NCBI GenBank assembly: GCA_950106755.1
Contig: OX467091.1
Span: 14,029,538 to 14,093,537 of the forward strand
Reading direction: 5' to 3'
Length of the DNA: 64,000 nucleotides
Source of the DNA: Climacium dendroides
Lineage: Eukaryota; Streptophyta; Bryopsida; Hypnales; Climaciaceae
Below, in pieces: positions 22,291-34,959 of this stretch. A program made the translations under genes and the position numbers. The notes beneath the pieces are model-generated. The model was not told the origin of the DNA and did no database searches. It worked only from the letters and a program-made list of their open reading frames with translations. How positions within the stretch are numbered: the first letter of the stretch is position 1; every line of letters starts with the position of its first letter.

Positions 22291-22548
22291 TCCTCCAAAA
22301 TTGTAGCACCTGAAGTCCTCCATTTGATTGGCAGTTTTGAACTGTCAGCAATGAATTCAGGATAGACATATCGTTTGGAGAGTACACTTTGTAAGTGTAC
22401 AGATCTTCAAGGCCACAGTTGCCGTGGTCATGAAGCAGGCTTGTGACTGTGATGACTCTGAGGAGTGTGAGCCTGCGCGTATTTTTTTGTGATAACTTAC
22501 CCTCACGGTTCCTAGAACTTGCTCTTGCTCCTTTATTTCTACTAAACG
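22291..22548 (+). promoter_or_regulatory. Distal 5' flank of the GH3 gene
   Basis: Composition rises towards genic values here. I could not identify a convincing auxin-response TGTCTC element or another specific site. Confidence 0.3.
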
Positions 22549-22927
22549 CTTTGAAACAAGCTAGTCACAGAGTCTCTCGCAGCTTTCTTACTGCATTGCT
22601 ACTTTAGTAAAAGTCATCTAAGTTATAGAGAGACCGTCTTAACTTTACTTCGTAGTTGCATTACGAAAGCACAGAAAGTCTTCATACCAAGCTTGCTATT
22701 TCTTCAATACCACATATATAAGCACATACTGACGCTGCTTATCCGATCCGTGACATAGCTGCTGGTCTTTTCCGAATAGCTTTGACATAAGCTAGTCACA
22801 GAGTCTCTTGAATTGTAGCTTTCTGACTGCACTAATTTTTGCATAACTAAAAGTCAATTGTAGAGCCTCTCTTAACTTTGTGGCTGCTTTATTACGAAAC
22901 CACAGAAATATTTCATATATAGCACAG
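22549..22927 (+). repeat. Tandem duplication of the GH3 promoter/leader
   Basis: The segment from 22549 to about 22730 ('ctttgaaacaagctagtcac' onward) recurs diverged at 22781-22927 ('ctttgacataagctagtcac' onward). Shared parts include 'agctagtcacagagtctct', 'ctttctNactgca', 'attacgaaaNcacagaaa' and a TATA-like tract. The second copy ends at the GH3 start codon, so it would lie in the 5' UTR if transcription starts after the TATA box of the first copy. Confidence 0.8.
22715..22722 (+). promoter_or_regulatory. Candidate TATA box of the GH3 gene
   Basis: TATATAAG lies about 205 bases before the proposed start codon, which would give a leader of about 175 nt. The duplicated copy just before the ATG has only a degraded version (CATATATAG). 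Confidence 0.5.
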
Positions 22928-25900
22928 ATGGTTTTCATTAAAAAGCGTTGTGATCGACATATCGACATCGAGGTCATGGAGAATTCAATTTCTTTGTCGG
23001 GGCTAGCGAGCTGTATGCACGCAATGGCGAGGGAGACGACTGTCGTAACCAGTGACATAACCTGTGAAGCCCGCTGTGAAGACTGTGCTTCTGGTGAAAC
23101 TTGCGAACACCAGCAATTGCAGGAGAGTAGTACTAATGGATCCACGAGCCTGGATACGTTCGTTTTCCCTTCGGAGCGCGGCACGGACGCGACGGCGTCG
23201 GACTTCGACACGGAGGTGTTTCTGGACGAGCTCGCGGCGGACGTGATGCACCTGCAGCACGCGAAGCTGCGAGAGATTCTGGAGCTGCAGGTTGGTGTGG
23301 AGTATCTGCAGCGCCATGGATTGAATGGACGCACGGATGTGGAGAGTTTCCGAAAATGCGTGCCGGTTGTGAGCTATGGAGACTTGGAAACTGATATTCT
23401 GAGGTTGGTCAATGGGGAGACCACGGCGCCCATCTTCACTGTTGACCCCGTCACTGAGTTCCACGTCAGGTAACTTGATCTTTCTCTCATGAATGTAGTT
23501 TTTTGTTAGCGGATGTGGTTTCTTCTTGGTTAAACTCTTACCTGGCTTTGGTGCTGGATACCTTACATTCAACTCTTACCTGGTTTTGGTGCTGGCTACC
23601 ACTCAATTTGGAGTGAAATGTGTTTTGGTGACCGAGATTTGTGAAGCCCTCTATATTCTTTCTCTTTTAATGTGCTTTTGATGCGGTTTATTTTCATTGT
23701 CCAATGTCTAAATTTGAGTTTTCTTGTACTTATTCAAGTACTTCCAATGCACTTCCAATGATAAAAATTTCAAGCTCTAATTATAAACTGATGAAAAGTT
23801 AGAAGTTTATTTGGAGGGGCAAATTCCATAGTCCTTAGGATGACATAATATGGCAATGGCAATAGAGATTGAGCTACATCTATAAGCGGACTACAGCATG
23901 AAATGAGCTACACAGCCTCAAGTGCGTTGCACAGCAGCATATTTTGATGAATTTCCACGTGGGGTTGCAGTTCAGGAACCACAGGCGGGAAGCCAAAGTA
24001 TATACCGGCAACAGACTGGGGCAACAGCGAGGAACGTCGATTCTTTTTTACTTTTGTGGATGCATCACTCCGCAGGTAATTGATTTTTTTGACTTTGATA
24101 AGCTCTTGGACATCTATTTCAAATAGTAGCCTATTGGTGGCAAGAATTTATCCAAGGGTGTGATGGGGAAGAGCATGTAACTGAGCTTAGATGTGGGCTC
24201 GGTGGAACAGGGCATTTCCTGGTTTTAAGCAGGGCAAAGCCCTGAGTCTTATATTTTCAGGGAAGCAAGTAGTAACACCCTCAGGGCTCAAAGCTGGAGC
24301 CTATTCTACAAATATATACCGAAGTGCGCGCTTTCGGAACCGAGAGAGGGCAGGTGATGAAATGTGTGTCCCTGACGAGGTGATTCTGTGCGAGGACATT
24401 CACCAGAGCATGTACTGTCATCTCCTTTGCGCACTAGCTCGAGCACCGGAGATTGTCAAAGTGTCTGCTGTATTTGCAGGTAATGGATCGTACTATTTCT
24501 ATTTAAATATCGATTTCTGCATTAAAATTTGAGTATCTCATCCTTGGAGAGCCGTTCTTCTGCAAAGCAAGCACGCGTAGCGATAGAAATGGAGGAGAGT
24601 TGCAATCGTGGAAGTCATAGTGAAAGAATCAAATTGAGGTTTTAGGGTTTGGATTTCATGGTCAAGGATTTGAGATTTCTTTCTGGCCATGGTTATGATG
24701 GAATTAGAGGTCCTAACTGTCGTTCCTAGGCTCGTACCCTACTACCCTTGAGTAGATATTGCAAATTCTAGTCTCCAATCTGCTAAAACCCAAAGGTCTG
24801 ACATTCAATTTGGTTAGGGAATGAAAGGTGAAATGTTCAAGAATGTTATCTATTTTACAACACGTTACAGTCCATTTATGAAGATGCGCTATGCCTTTTT
24901 ATGTAGAGTCTGTTGATGTTGATCTGCAGAGTCTACCTCTTAGCAAAGCCGTGTAGTTCTTGTGCAATTCATGCTGTCTTGTGGCTTTTAAAAGGGACCT
25001 GGATGAACAGTCTCAATAAGTGGCCAATTCTGCATCTTATGTTCTCCACTGATTTATTGATGTTGTAAACTTGCAGTGACTGTCGTGGCTGCCGCCCGAG
25101 CCCTCCAACAACAATGGCGAGAGCTCACATCAGACATCCGAACAGGCACCCTGAACCCCCAAATCATCAAATCTCCCGAACTCCGAGCCGCACTGAAGGA
25201 CATGCTTCACCCAAACCCAGAGCTCGCAAACAGGATAGAGCTCGAATGCTCCCAAGAGAATTGGGAAGGCATATTCCCACGCCTGTTCCCAAACGCTCAC
25301 TTCGTGCAATGCATCCTGTCGGGAAGTATGCTGCAATACGCATCGGCTCTGAAACACTTCGCAGGGAATCTCCCAGTGGTGTCGATTTGGTACGCAAGCT
25401 CCGAGTGTGGGCACATTGCACTCAACCCAAGATTGAACTGTGACCCTGAGGAGATTACCTACTTGCCTTGGGTTGAAAGGATTTACTTTGAGTTTATTCC
25501 GGTGGATGGTGGAATTGATGGTCATGGGGGGGCGTTGAAGGTGCTGGAGGCTTGTGAGTTGGAAGTGGGACGAGAGTACGAGTTGGTGGTGACGAATAAT
25601 ATAGGTAAGGAAACTTTGATTTCAGAGAGGTGATACGGGCCTGGTGTGGCTACGTCAATGAACGTTGTTGAAGGTGAAGCAGCGGCGCTGTTTTAGTTTA
25701 CAGGAGTGGGGATTTCGGGGTTGTGAGAAACTGCACTTCTCTCGTGGATTTCCATATGCAAAGCGACGGGTCATTTGTTGCGTTGTGGCAATGAAAACCA
25801 TGGATCTAGTGTTCACTGATGGCTTGAATTTGTCACAGGAAGAAGAATTCTAACCTTATGGCTTTGTGAACAGAGTCTATTGGAAATAGTTCTACTACTT

Positions 25901-27340
25901 TGCATTTTAGCTATAAATGAATATTTTTTATCGCTTTAGTAGCATCTTTGGATTGCCTTCCGAAAGACTCAAATCATCCACTAGAGGATCTTTACTTTAC
26001 AAGTAGGTTGCGTGTATAACATTAAAGACATTCAACAGGATGGTTATAGGTTTTATTGGTAACACTTCTAGAGGGCTTCTGTTTGAAATTAATGGGTGAT
26101 TGGTTTCAGGTAATTCTACCTTAGTGAAGAAGAAGAAGATGAAACAATCAATTCGTTGCAAACGTGCATTCTGAAGGCCAAAAAATGTATCTTTATGTGG
26201 AAATGGAGTCGTTTTACAAGATGATGAGCACGGCCTATTCAAAACTGTGATGGTGGTGGCACAGGGTTCTACAGGTACCGTGTCGGCGATGTGATACGAG
26301 TGACGAGCTTCCGCAACACGATGCCTGTGTTTGCGTTTGTACGACGCATGAATGTGATTCTCAGCGTGCATACAGACAAGACGGATGAGGAGGAGCTGCA
26401 AGCGGTTGTGGACAAAGCTGCCAAGCTTCTCAGAGAGGCACAGCCGGCTATGGAGCTTTCCGATTACACAGCCGCTTCCGATGTCTCTTCCTTGCCTGGG
26501 CGATACGTCATCTTCTTGGAGATGGTGGACAGCAGGTACACTGAAAAACCATTACACTGACTGCTTGGGTGACAGTCACATTGCATGTCGAATAATAAGA
26601 AAGTGAGTCAATTGGGCAACATGTAATGATAGTGTGGCCAGTGTGTATGATATTCCATAATGTGCGTTGAAGAGTGGGGCGGATGAAAGAGATCTGCGTG
26701 TAATAAATTGTGCACATTCTCTGAACATCAAGTTGCTCCTGCATGCCTAGGTCACATTTCATGCTAATAATCTCAACTCGATGACCCGCCTTTGGTCGTC
26801 GTACTTGTTACACCTAATCTTTTTTGCAAAAGAACAGTAAATCGAGGAATATTTCCCTTGCATTTTGATCAACTCATGCACTCAAAAAAAGAATTCAAGA
26901 TTTCTCAGGTTTTCTCGATAAAACATTTTTCCGGTGGAAAAAGTACAGAGGGTCTAGCTTCTCTACTGCTCTGGAATTATTATTAGAGTGACACAGTTGA
27001 CATTGATACAGTGATACTGAACCTGACGTTTCGTGTTGAACTTTTGTGTGCTAGTAACTTGGACCACAACGTATTACAGAAGTGTGCCAACACACTGGAT
27101 GCCAGCTTCAATTTCGTGTATCGGAGATGGCGTTACAAGGGTCAAATTGGTCCACTTGAGCTTCGTATTGTGAGGGAGGGCACTTTCGACAAGATGCTGA
27201 ATGGGGCAGTGGCCCGAGGCGCATCGCCGATTCAGTACAAGCCTCCTCGTTGTGTCAACAATCAGCCACAAACACTGGAAATCTTACAGGAAGGGACAGT
27301 TGGATCCTTCCACAGCACAATCACACCAGAATTTTCTTAG
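22928..27340 (+). CDS. GH3 family acyl-acid amido synthetase, six exons, 666 aa
   Basis: GH3 enzymes adenylate a carboxylic acid (jasmonate, indole-acetate or benzoates) with ATP and join it to an amino acid, controlling hormone activity in the cytosol. Exons are 22928-23469, 23971-24075, 24211-24479, 25077-25604, 26265-26535 and 27055-27340. All introns are GT-AG, phases fit, and the total is 2001 nt with one terminal stop. All three nucleotide-binding motifs are present: SSGTTGGKPK (residues 181-190), YASSE (411-415) and YRVGD (486-490). The C-terminal RCVN region is also present. Length exceeds the usual 575-615 because GH3 similarity starts only near residue 95. The preceding 90 or so residues are polar and contain a cysteine-rich patch, CEARCEDCASGETC. 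Alternative in-frame starts are 22976, 23015 and 23024. Substrate preference cannot be read from the sequence. The gene appears intact. Confidence 0.93.
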
Positions 27341-28254
27341 AAATAATGCATTTTTTTTGTTCTTGACGCAGTGTAAGTAAGTTATGAATTTTCTTTAAGT
27401 GTTGAGAATAGTTGTTTATTTTGAAGTGACTTACACATGTTATCACCAATTTCAATGAAGAGTACACCCCCTCAGGATTTAGTTACATGTACTGAGTAGA
27501 ATACAGTTTCATCTAGGCACAATCCCTCCCTAAAAGGGTAGATCAGTGTAGTGCCATTTGAAAATGAGATAGAGATCTGTGATATGCTAGCACCTAGGTC
27601 ACGATGATATACAGAGCTAAGCATGCTAGAAACAACTCCAACATTCTACAAACGAGAATGACCAACTAGGAATTGCAGAAAAGATGATTTGAAACAACCT
27701 AGTTGTAAAGCATTGCCCCCATTCCTACATCCTAAAGGACCAAGATGCCCCAAAGTAACTGTTTTGAGCAAGTGTACATCCTAAAGGACCAAGATGCCCC
27801 AAAGTAACTATTTTGAGCAAGTCATATACTCATATAGTATGGGAATTTTCTTTGTTTCTTTATTTCTTTATCAACACAATTATTACACTAATTTCAACGA
27901 TATGTAATTCAATTCCATTTGAATTATAATTTTTACATTACAATCAATCAAACTGGTTAAAACTATGAATTTTTGGTCCTGGAGAAATCATTTTGTTATA
28001 ACAAATTGGCAAAATTGGTGGTAGTCCTGTAAAAAATATATATAGATATTAATTTATTGAATTTTAAAAAATCAAAAATTAAGGAAGATGTCATGTGCTA
28101 CAATTATTTTCTTATTTTTTAAATTCTTAAAAAAAATATTAGTTTTTTATTTCGACTCTGGGATATGTTGTTTTGGCATCTAGCAACCTTCTTGAGGCCC
28201 TAAATTTTTTTGAATGCACTACATTGGTAATTTCATTACCAAATAGCGTTTGGC
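27341..28254. other. GH3 3' flank and AT-rich spacer
   Basis: The first few hundred bases should hold the 3' UTR. A tandem duplication lies at 27727-27824. No further gene was seen. Confidence 0.4.
27727..27824. repeat. Two tandem copies of a 49 bp unit
   Basis: Both units contain ACATCCTAAAGGACCAAGAT and 'gccccaaagtaact', starting at 27727 and 27776. They are nearly identical, so the duplication is recent. Confidence 0.95.
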
Positions 28255-29017
28255 GCTTGCTATGCTACGCATTCACCATTAAAATTTCATAAGAATTTTT
28301 ATGTATTAGATAGAATGCAGAGCAAGAATTTCAATAAATCTTTAGATAAAAATTACTAAAATCTTCATATAATTTTTTTTATAAATAAGCATATATTGAA
28401 ATAAACAATAGAAATGTAATGAATGATGAATACTATAAAAGATACACATACATTAGAATGCATTAGAAATTTGACTCCATTATTACAAACAATGGCAACC
28501 CAAATAGAAGAATTTAAAGGAAAAACTTGTAAATCTCAAAAGCTTCTTAAACAATTCAATTGTTGTGAAATCCAAAATCGGATCAATCTAATAAATATCT
28601 CAAATCATTTGGTAGTAACAATAGAAAATTGAAATTAGAAGCTCAAAGCTCACAAAAGCACAAAATTATAGAAATGCAAAAGAAATATAAAGCCAAGAAA
28701 AGCAATGGAATTGCTACCTTTATAATATCACCATATTGATCCTCTTTAATATCCCCTCAATTGCAACGACTATATTATTTCTATAATATCACCCTTAGTA
28801 AAAAGTGATATCAGAGGTGGTTGTGAAGTGCTACTCTATTTCAATAATATGACATTGTGTGAAAATATGATTTCTATATATGCATGATTGGAAATATTTT
28901 TATAACATTATTAAAATAATTATTTTAAAGACTTATCAAAATCATTATCATGCATTCTATTGAAATATATCAAATTTTTATTAATATGTGATACAATGAA
29001 TGCGTAGCATAGCAAGC
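28255..29017. mobile_element. Element with perfect 21 bp terminal inverted repeats, 763 bp
   Basis: The left arm at 28255-28275 (starting GCTTGCTATGCTACGC) is exactly complementary to 28997-29017. Weaker inverted similarity continues inward for several tens of bases, to 'agaatgca' near 28311 on the left and its counterpart near 28950. No target duplication was recognised, so the superfamily is unknown. The interior is AT-rich without credible coding capacity. Confidence 0.75.
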
Positions 29018-31029
29018 ATGAGCCCTTAGTATTAATGGTAGCATTTGTGCTATTACAGAGGGACTTATGATTTTAGTAGTATGATTAGAATCTCGCACTC
29101 TTTTTGGAAGGCTTTGTCTATAGAACATAATAATGAAGTATAAACCTAGGGAGATCACTTAATGTATCTACAACAAACTATGTTTGTTCAAGTGATTTTT
29201 TGGCCCTCTATTTATTTTTTAATAAACTATAATTTCAACCTATAATTTTGAGATGTGTTCAATAATGACTATAGGTTTCTATTGCCAAAAATTTCCAACT
29301 CAAACTATATGTGAAATGATTTCTAGAATAGATTGAAAAATGAATTGAAATGGCAAGTTTTTCAACTCAAATATTTATAGAGAATACATTTAGATGGCCA
29401 TTGTATCACTATTTTCAAGAATAATGAACTTTCAATAGAGATTTATTTTCAACAATTTTTTGTATACTTTTTAGACAATTTTTCTTATATAATATAGAGA
29501 TGTGAACGAGGATGTGAAAGTTATTTTTAGCTCTATAGTGTATCTCTTAACTTCAAAAATTTGCAACTAATTATACTTAATAAACAAAAATATCAATAAT
29601 TCAAACATAATCTTTTAAGTAGGAAAATCTATTCATATTTTTTTTTAAATTCTTTAAATTTTTGGATATAATATGGGGGGTTTAAAACCTCAACACAAGT
29701 AGTTTCTAATAGATAGTCTAAGTGATCTCCCCATTAGTGTAAAATTGGAAAAAAAAACTTTAAGTCCAAGGTGACAACTTAGAGTTTCACAAGAGAACAA
29801 AAGTGTTTTTCACCAATGTGTGGAGATATAAATGTAAAACCTATCTTAAACTTATAATAGTTAATTTCATATTTTTAGACCTTTGAATTCTAATTCAGGA
29901 TCTATGGTTCCAAGTATGAATTTGAATCCTTCATAATTTATCAATTGTGGTAAATAATTAGTTTTGTGTTTTTTTTCCCATTGACCTCCATATGTACCTT
30001 ACATAAATTATCTCCCTAGATGTAGTAGCTTGTTGCCTACATATGCGTGCATCCATATATACACTCAATCTAGGATAGATGACAACAATGGCATATGGAC
30101 AATGTGAGCATTTTATCTTCATCCTTGAAATAGAATGAGTACAACTGGGTTCTTCATGTTTTAAGTCTTTGATTCCTAATGGGTGTCTAGGTGTTGCCTA
30201 ATCGTGACTTCTAAGCAATGTATAATCTTGTTTTGTGCTAAATCCTAATGGATCTACGTGTAATTTTGAAAAAATATAATCTTACAAAGATTAAAATTTT
30301 TGATATGTATAGCCTATCTGGGCCAAAACTTTGAACTTCCACGTAAAAACTAATCAAATTTATATTCTAAGTAGCCTTAGTGGTAGAACATGTCACTTCC
30401 TTTCCAAAATGATAAAACACTCCCTAGACCCTAATCAAAATCTTCTACTAAAAATTATCCGTAGATGAAATTTTGGTTCTAAAATGTCCTATCAAACTTC
30501 ATCCATCAATTTCTACTAATCTATTGATCTAAATTCACTTTAAATTTTGGTTTTTAGTTTGAAGTTAATTCTAGTTCCTAAGGTTTTGATTTTATTTGAA
30601 TTAGATGGATGATTACTACTTTCATCCAAATCAAAACTCATTTAAGATCAAAGTTCATCTTACTCTATCTTCTTTAGTTTTGATTTTTTTTCTTAAGTAT
30701 GAGTTAGTTATACAATCCCCTAAATATTTCTAAAAGAGTCTAACTTCAACTTGTTCCTTAATTGTTTTCAGAAGATTTTAATTGGCCATCTACTCATTAC
30801 TTACTACTTTGGACTTTTAATCTTAATTCACTATTTTTAGGTTTTTAATATTTTTAATCAATAAATCATAAAATTAAAATTTTAAAGCATTAAAACTTTC
30901 CTATTGAAAGTTACAAACGGATGAAATTTGGCCACTAGTTGGCACTTTAAAACTTCTTCCACTATTTTCTATTAATCTACGACTCTAAATTGACTTTAGG
31001 TTTAGACCTTTGACTTTAATCTTGTACTA
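29018..31029. other. Gene-free AT-rich DNA
   Basis: The stretch 30540-30960 resembles 10080-10170 and 12085-12440, an old dispersed repeat. No gene, RNA gene or intact element was recognised. Confidence 0.45.
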
Positions 31030-32850
31030 TTGATACAATCAAATTAAAAGTAAAAATATTTTTTTTATTTGTAATAACTTTGAAATTCAATATCTCTTAT
31101 ACATGAAGAAGTGTAAGGGCTTTGTTGCAATGTGAAAGGTTGCATTCTTGATAGAAACATAAAACTTTGTGCATAAAGGAGGCCAAGGGCTTTTTTTATG
31201 GTGTTTGGACACGCCATGTAAAAGTTATGGTTTTTCCATAATAAAAGATAATTTAATTCAATTTTTTCATCCATAAAAACTTTGAAATTTCATAACTTTT
31301 ACATTAGGTTCCAAACACCATGAAACAAAGTTTGTACTCCCCCCTTGCAAAGAGCTTTACAACAATACCAAGAAGGCAAGAATGTTGCTGAACACCTCAT
31401 GGTTTCTTAGATCTCAACATATCAAGCAAAACAAACAAAACAATTTAAGGTATAGACTAGCACACCATGTGCCATTGCTTGACAACCAAAATGTATATTA
31501 AAGTAATTTTCTAATTTTTTAATTCAAAATTTTTTAATTCAAAATTCAATAACTTTCATACTATAGGTCCAAGCTCCATGAAACAAAAGACCGTGCACCC
31601 TTCCCATCAAGGTTTTTTTAATGGTATCAAGCTCGCAACTAGAAACACACAATCTAGGAGACTTCACCGTAATAAACGTACGTACGTATGTATAAACATA
31701 CAAACAGCCTAACTTAATGGATGAATAGACTAGTGTGTCTTATACTATTGTCACAAGATATTAATAAAATAAAAGTAATATTTTCTAATTTTTTAATTCA
31801 TGAAAACTTCAAAATTCAGTAATTTTCACATTGTACGTCGGAATGCCATGAAACAAAGCTTGTTTAACCCTACCTATAGAAAGCTTTTTGACAATACTAA
31901 GAACGCAATTTGAGGATGCAAGGTATAAGAGATCTCAATGCGCAAAACAAAACAAACATCTTAATTTAAGATATGGACTAGTGTGCTTTGTTTTGTTGCT
32001 CCATCCAAAATAAAAGTAAAAAGAATTTTAAAATTTTTAAAAACTTTAAAACTCAATATGTTTAATGCACTAAGAAATGCAAAGGACTTTATTGTGATAA
32101 TGAGAGTTGTGTTCTTCAAATAAATAAAAACCTTCCTGCACAAAGAAATGCGTGGACTTTGTTTTGTGACATTTGCACATGTGATGTGAAAGTTGTGGAT
32201 TTTAAAAAAACAAAGATAATTTAATTCAATTTTTGGATTCATAACAACTTTGAAACTCAATAACTTTCACACCAAAGGTCTAAAGTAGATCCATCCCTTC
32301 TCAATGAGAGCATTCAACCGGACCAAATATGCAGCTAGGGGGCCCACAATTTCTTACATGTCTTATTGTCATTATATAAAACAAAACAAACAACCAAATT
32401 TAAGGTATAGACTTAATAGATTAGTGTGCCTAATTCCATTGTTACAACCAAAATTAAAGTAGAGATAATTTTTAATTTTTTAATTCATTAAAACTTTAAA
32501 ATTCAATAATGTTTATACCTTAGTGCAAAAAGTTGCATTCTTGATATGAATAGAAAGCTTTATGCATAAAGGAGTGTAAGGGCTCATGCCATGTGAAAGT
32601 TATGGTTTTTCCAAAATAAAAGATAATTTAATTAAAATTTTAAATTTATAACAACTTTGAAATTCAATAATTTTCACACCATAGGTCCAAATTCTACAAA
32701 ATAAAGTCCATCCACCCCTCCTTGTAAAAAACTTTCAAACAATAATAAAAATGCTACCAAACACCTTATAGTTTCTTAGATCTCAGTATATCAAGCAAAA
32801 TCAACAAAACAAACGAAACAAAACAAACAACCTAACTTGCTATAAATAGA
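31030..32850. repeat. Degenerate tandem array of about 200-290 bp units (array B)
   Basis: Roughly seven units carry the same ordered phrases as array A at the window start: 'taattttctaatttttta', 'attcaataactttcac', 'accataggtccaa', 'ccatgaaacaaag', a degraded 'cacccctcc...gagc' core, 'ttagatctcaacat', 'caaaacaaacaa' and 'aatagactagtgtgcc'. They are more diverged than in array A, and the core has lost much of its GC. Open frames inside are repeat shadows. A CACTA-like element begins immediately after the array. Confidence 0.8.
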
Positions 32851-32857
32851 TTCTAAT

Positions 32858-34044
32858 CACTATAAAAAAATGTCTAAAAAAAAGTGAGAGCATGTTTAGT
32901 GTGCCAGGCTAGTTGTCAACTATAATGGCTCCTAAAATCCATTATAATTGATGGAAAAAAACGTGTAAAAATCACAAGAAACATGTAAGATTTTAGTTTT
33001 TTTTTCTAATGTCACAAAAAATGTAGGCTTTGAAGCTCTCCAAAATGCGCCATGTGTTGAAGAAGTCACCGCCATATAAGCACAACATGGGCAGATATTG
33101 CCACATGAAATACTTTTTTACCCATCCGATGAGAGACGTGGGTTGTGACTTGGACCCCACAAATTTCTAATGTGGAAAATGGTTTTGGTGATGTGGTAGT
33201 TGGTTTTGGTTTTGGTTTAGGGTTTTGGAGACATCAACTTAATCATTTTTTGAAACATCAATTGGTGCATACTTTATCCATAAGGCAAGATCAATAAAAA
33301 ATAATTATTTAAAATAAATTAAAATGAACAAGCAAAATTGTTGAATTTAACAAGAATTAAATAAAATTTACCATCTACCATCAAGAGAATTTTTGATGGT
33401 AAAATGAAGGAATTTCTTCATTGAAAGTTAGTGAAAATGAAGAATAGAGAGGTCATATATATAATTAGAATATGTGAGTTTGACCATTCTACATCTTGAC
33501 ATTGTTTCAGACATCTAAACATTTTTTCAAACATCTTAATGTTGTTGTAGACATCTAGATCAAATTATTTTAGATGTTTTACATTGAAGGCAATTCTTGC
33601 TTACATATCCCATATGGATTGTTTCACTTCCTACCACCCCACTTGTATACATACCATCTCTTTTCATTCATGGTGCACATCCATCCATTTCCTTTTTTTG
33701 CAAGCATGCCATGTGGCTTCCCTTCCCCTAAATTTTTCACATATGGTCAACATTTTACTATAGACTATAGCAATTTTTACAACTTATACATAGTCAAAAT
33801 GGGTTTACTTGTTGATATGGCAATCTATGTTTTTTAGACATCCCAAAAAACATTAGTATGTCTTCAATCATATCAAATAAACCATTGGCTTCAATGATAA
33901 CATCAACTTGGATTTACAATAACGTGTCAATGTTCTCTGCAATGTCCAACAAATATCTACCTTGTCAAACCATATGTCTTCATGTTTTATTAGACATCAC
34001 GCTTTAGTGGTAAATATAGCCCAAAACATGGATTTTTTGTAGTG
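32858..34044. mobile_element. CACTA-like element, 1187 bp, non-autonomous
   Basis: Ends are CACTATAAAAAAATG and, reversed, CACTACAAAAAATCCATG. The target duplication AAT lies at 32855-32857 and 34045-34047. The interior has no transposase. The part near 33600-33680 resembles sequence at 43395-43470. Termini are shorter and AT-richer than in the 180 bp CACTA MITEs, so it is a separate family. Confidence 0.75.
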
Positions 34045-34047
34045 AAT

Positions 34048-34500
34048 ATTCTTCATGGATGATTTTGGATGATTTTCACTACTTGTCATTCCAAACTAAC
34101 TTCTTTGCATAGTAGACTTCATCTACTAATATTTTCTTCTATTTTATCTATTTTTAAAGTTTATTATATTTTCAAAAATCTCCAAAAAGTAACTACTCAA
34201 TTTTAAATTCAAAGTTAAGTTTTGATAGTCTAACTTGAGTGTTTTACTACTAATTCTATTTCCTATTTTGACAAAATGAGCAAACAATCAAAAGCGATGT
34301 TATGCACATACCTCTAAGGCCATTGGCACCACAATCCTATCCTCTTATATCATATCATAGATTCATAGGTGTTTACTTTATTGGGCTTTGTGTATTGCTT
34401 AAATAGGGTGGTTATGAAAGTAGTTGCAGTGACATTAGCATGACTGTGAGCCTAAAAATGTGAGCCTATGAGCCTTGAACTAGGTGTGAGTGGATACTCT
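34048..34500. other. AT-rich spacer
   Basis: No feature was recognised, apart from short phrases near 34400-34480 shared with the 20.9 kb region ('tgtgagcctaNga'). Confidence 0.35.
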
Positions 34501-34504
34501 ACAA

Positions 34505-34770
34505 CTATTAAAGGTGCTTATAACATAGGTACTTATAATATAGGCACCTAGAATATAAATATCCTATTATAACCATAGGAAGTGCTTATAATATAGACAC
34601 CTATAATATGAATATTGTATAACCATAGAAGATACTTATAACATATACACTTATAATATAGGTACCTATAGTATAAATATCCTATAGCCATAGAATGTGC
34701 TTATAACATATATATTTATAATATAAATATCCTATAACCATGGAAAGTATCTATAATATAAGAGCCTACG
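34505..34770. repeat. Degenerate tandem repeat of about 60-65 bp units
   Basis: About four units contain 'aaccatagaa', 'gtgcttataacata', 'acacttataatatagg' and 'tataaatatcctata'. The right flank (to about 34830) and part of the array match 20905-21050 in reverse orientation. Confidence 0.75.
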
Positions 34771-34959
34771 TTCCTAAGCTCATGGATTTAAGATCCTAAG
34801 CTCACATTCTAACAACCATGAAAGTAGTTGTAACCATAAACTAATTTCTTATCTTTCCCTTACTCAATTCTTCCTTCTTTTATTTTTCTATAGTCTTTCC
34901 TATTGCTTCTAATTTTTATAATAGTTTTTTGGGTTGCTACCATAAGGGTTACCAAAACA

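Noticed and set aside
22792..23572. Minus-strand frames of 180 and 189 codons opposite GH3 exon 1
   Set aside because: They are shadows of the GH3 coding strand. No family similarity.
31030..32850. Regularly spaced repeats considered as a CRISPR-like array
   Set aside because: Units are long, diverged and similar throughout, with no short identical repeats and unique spacers. The genome is a plant's.
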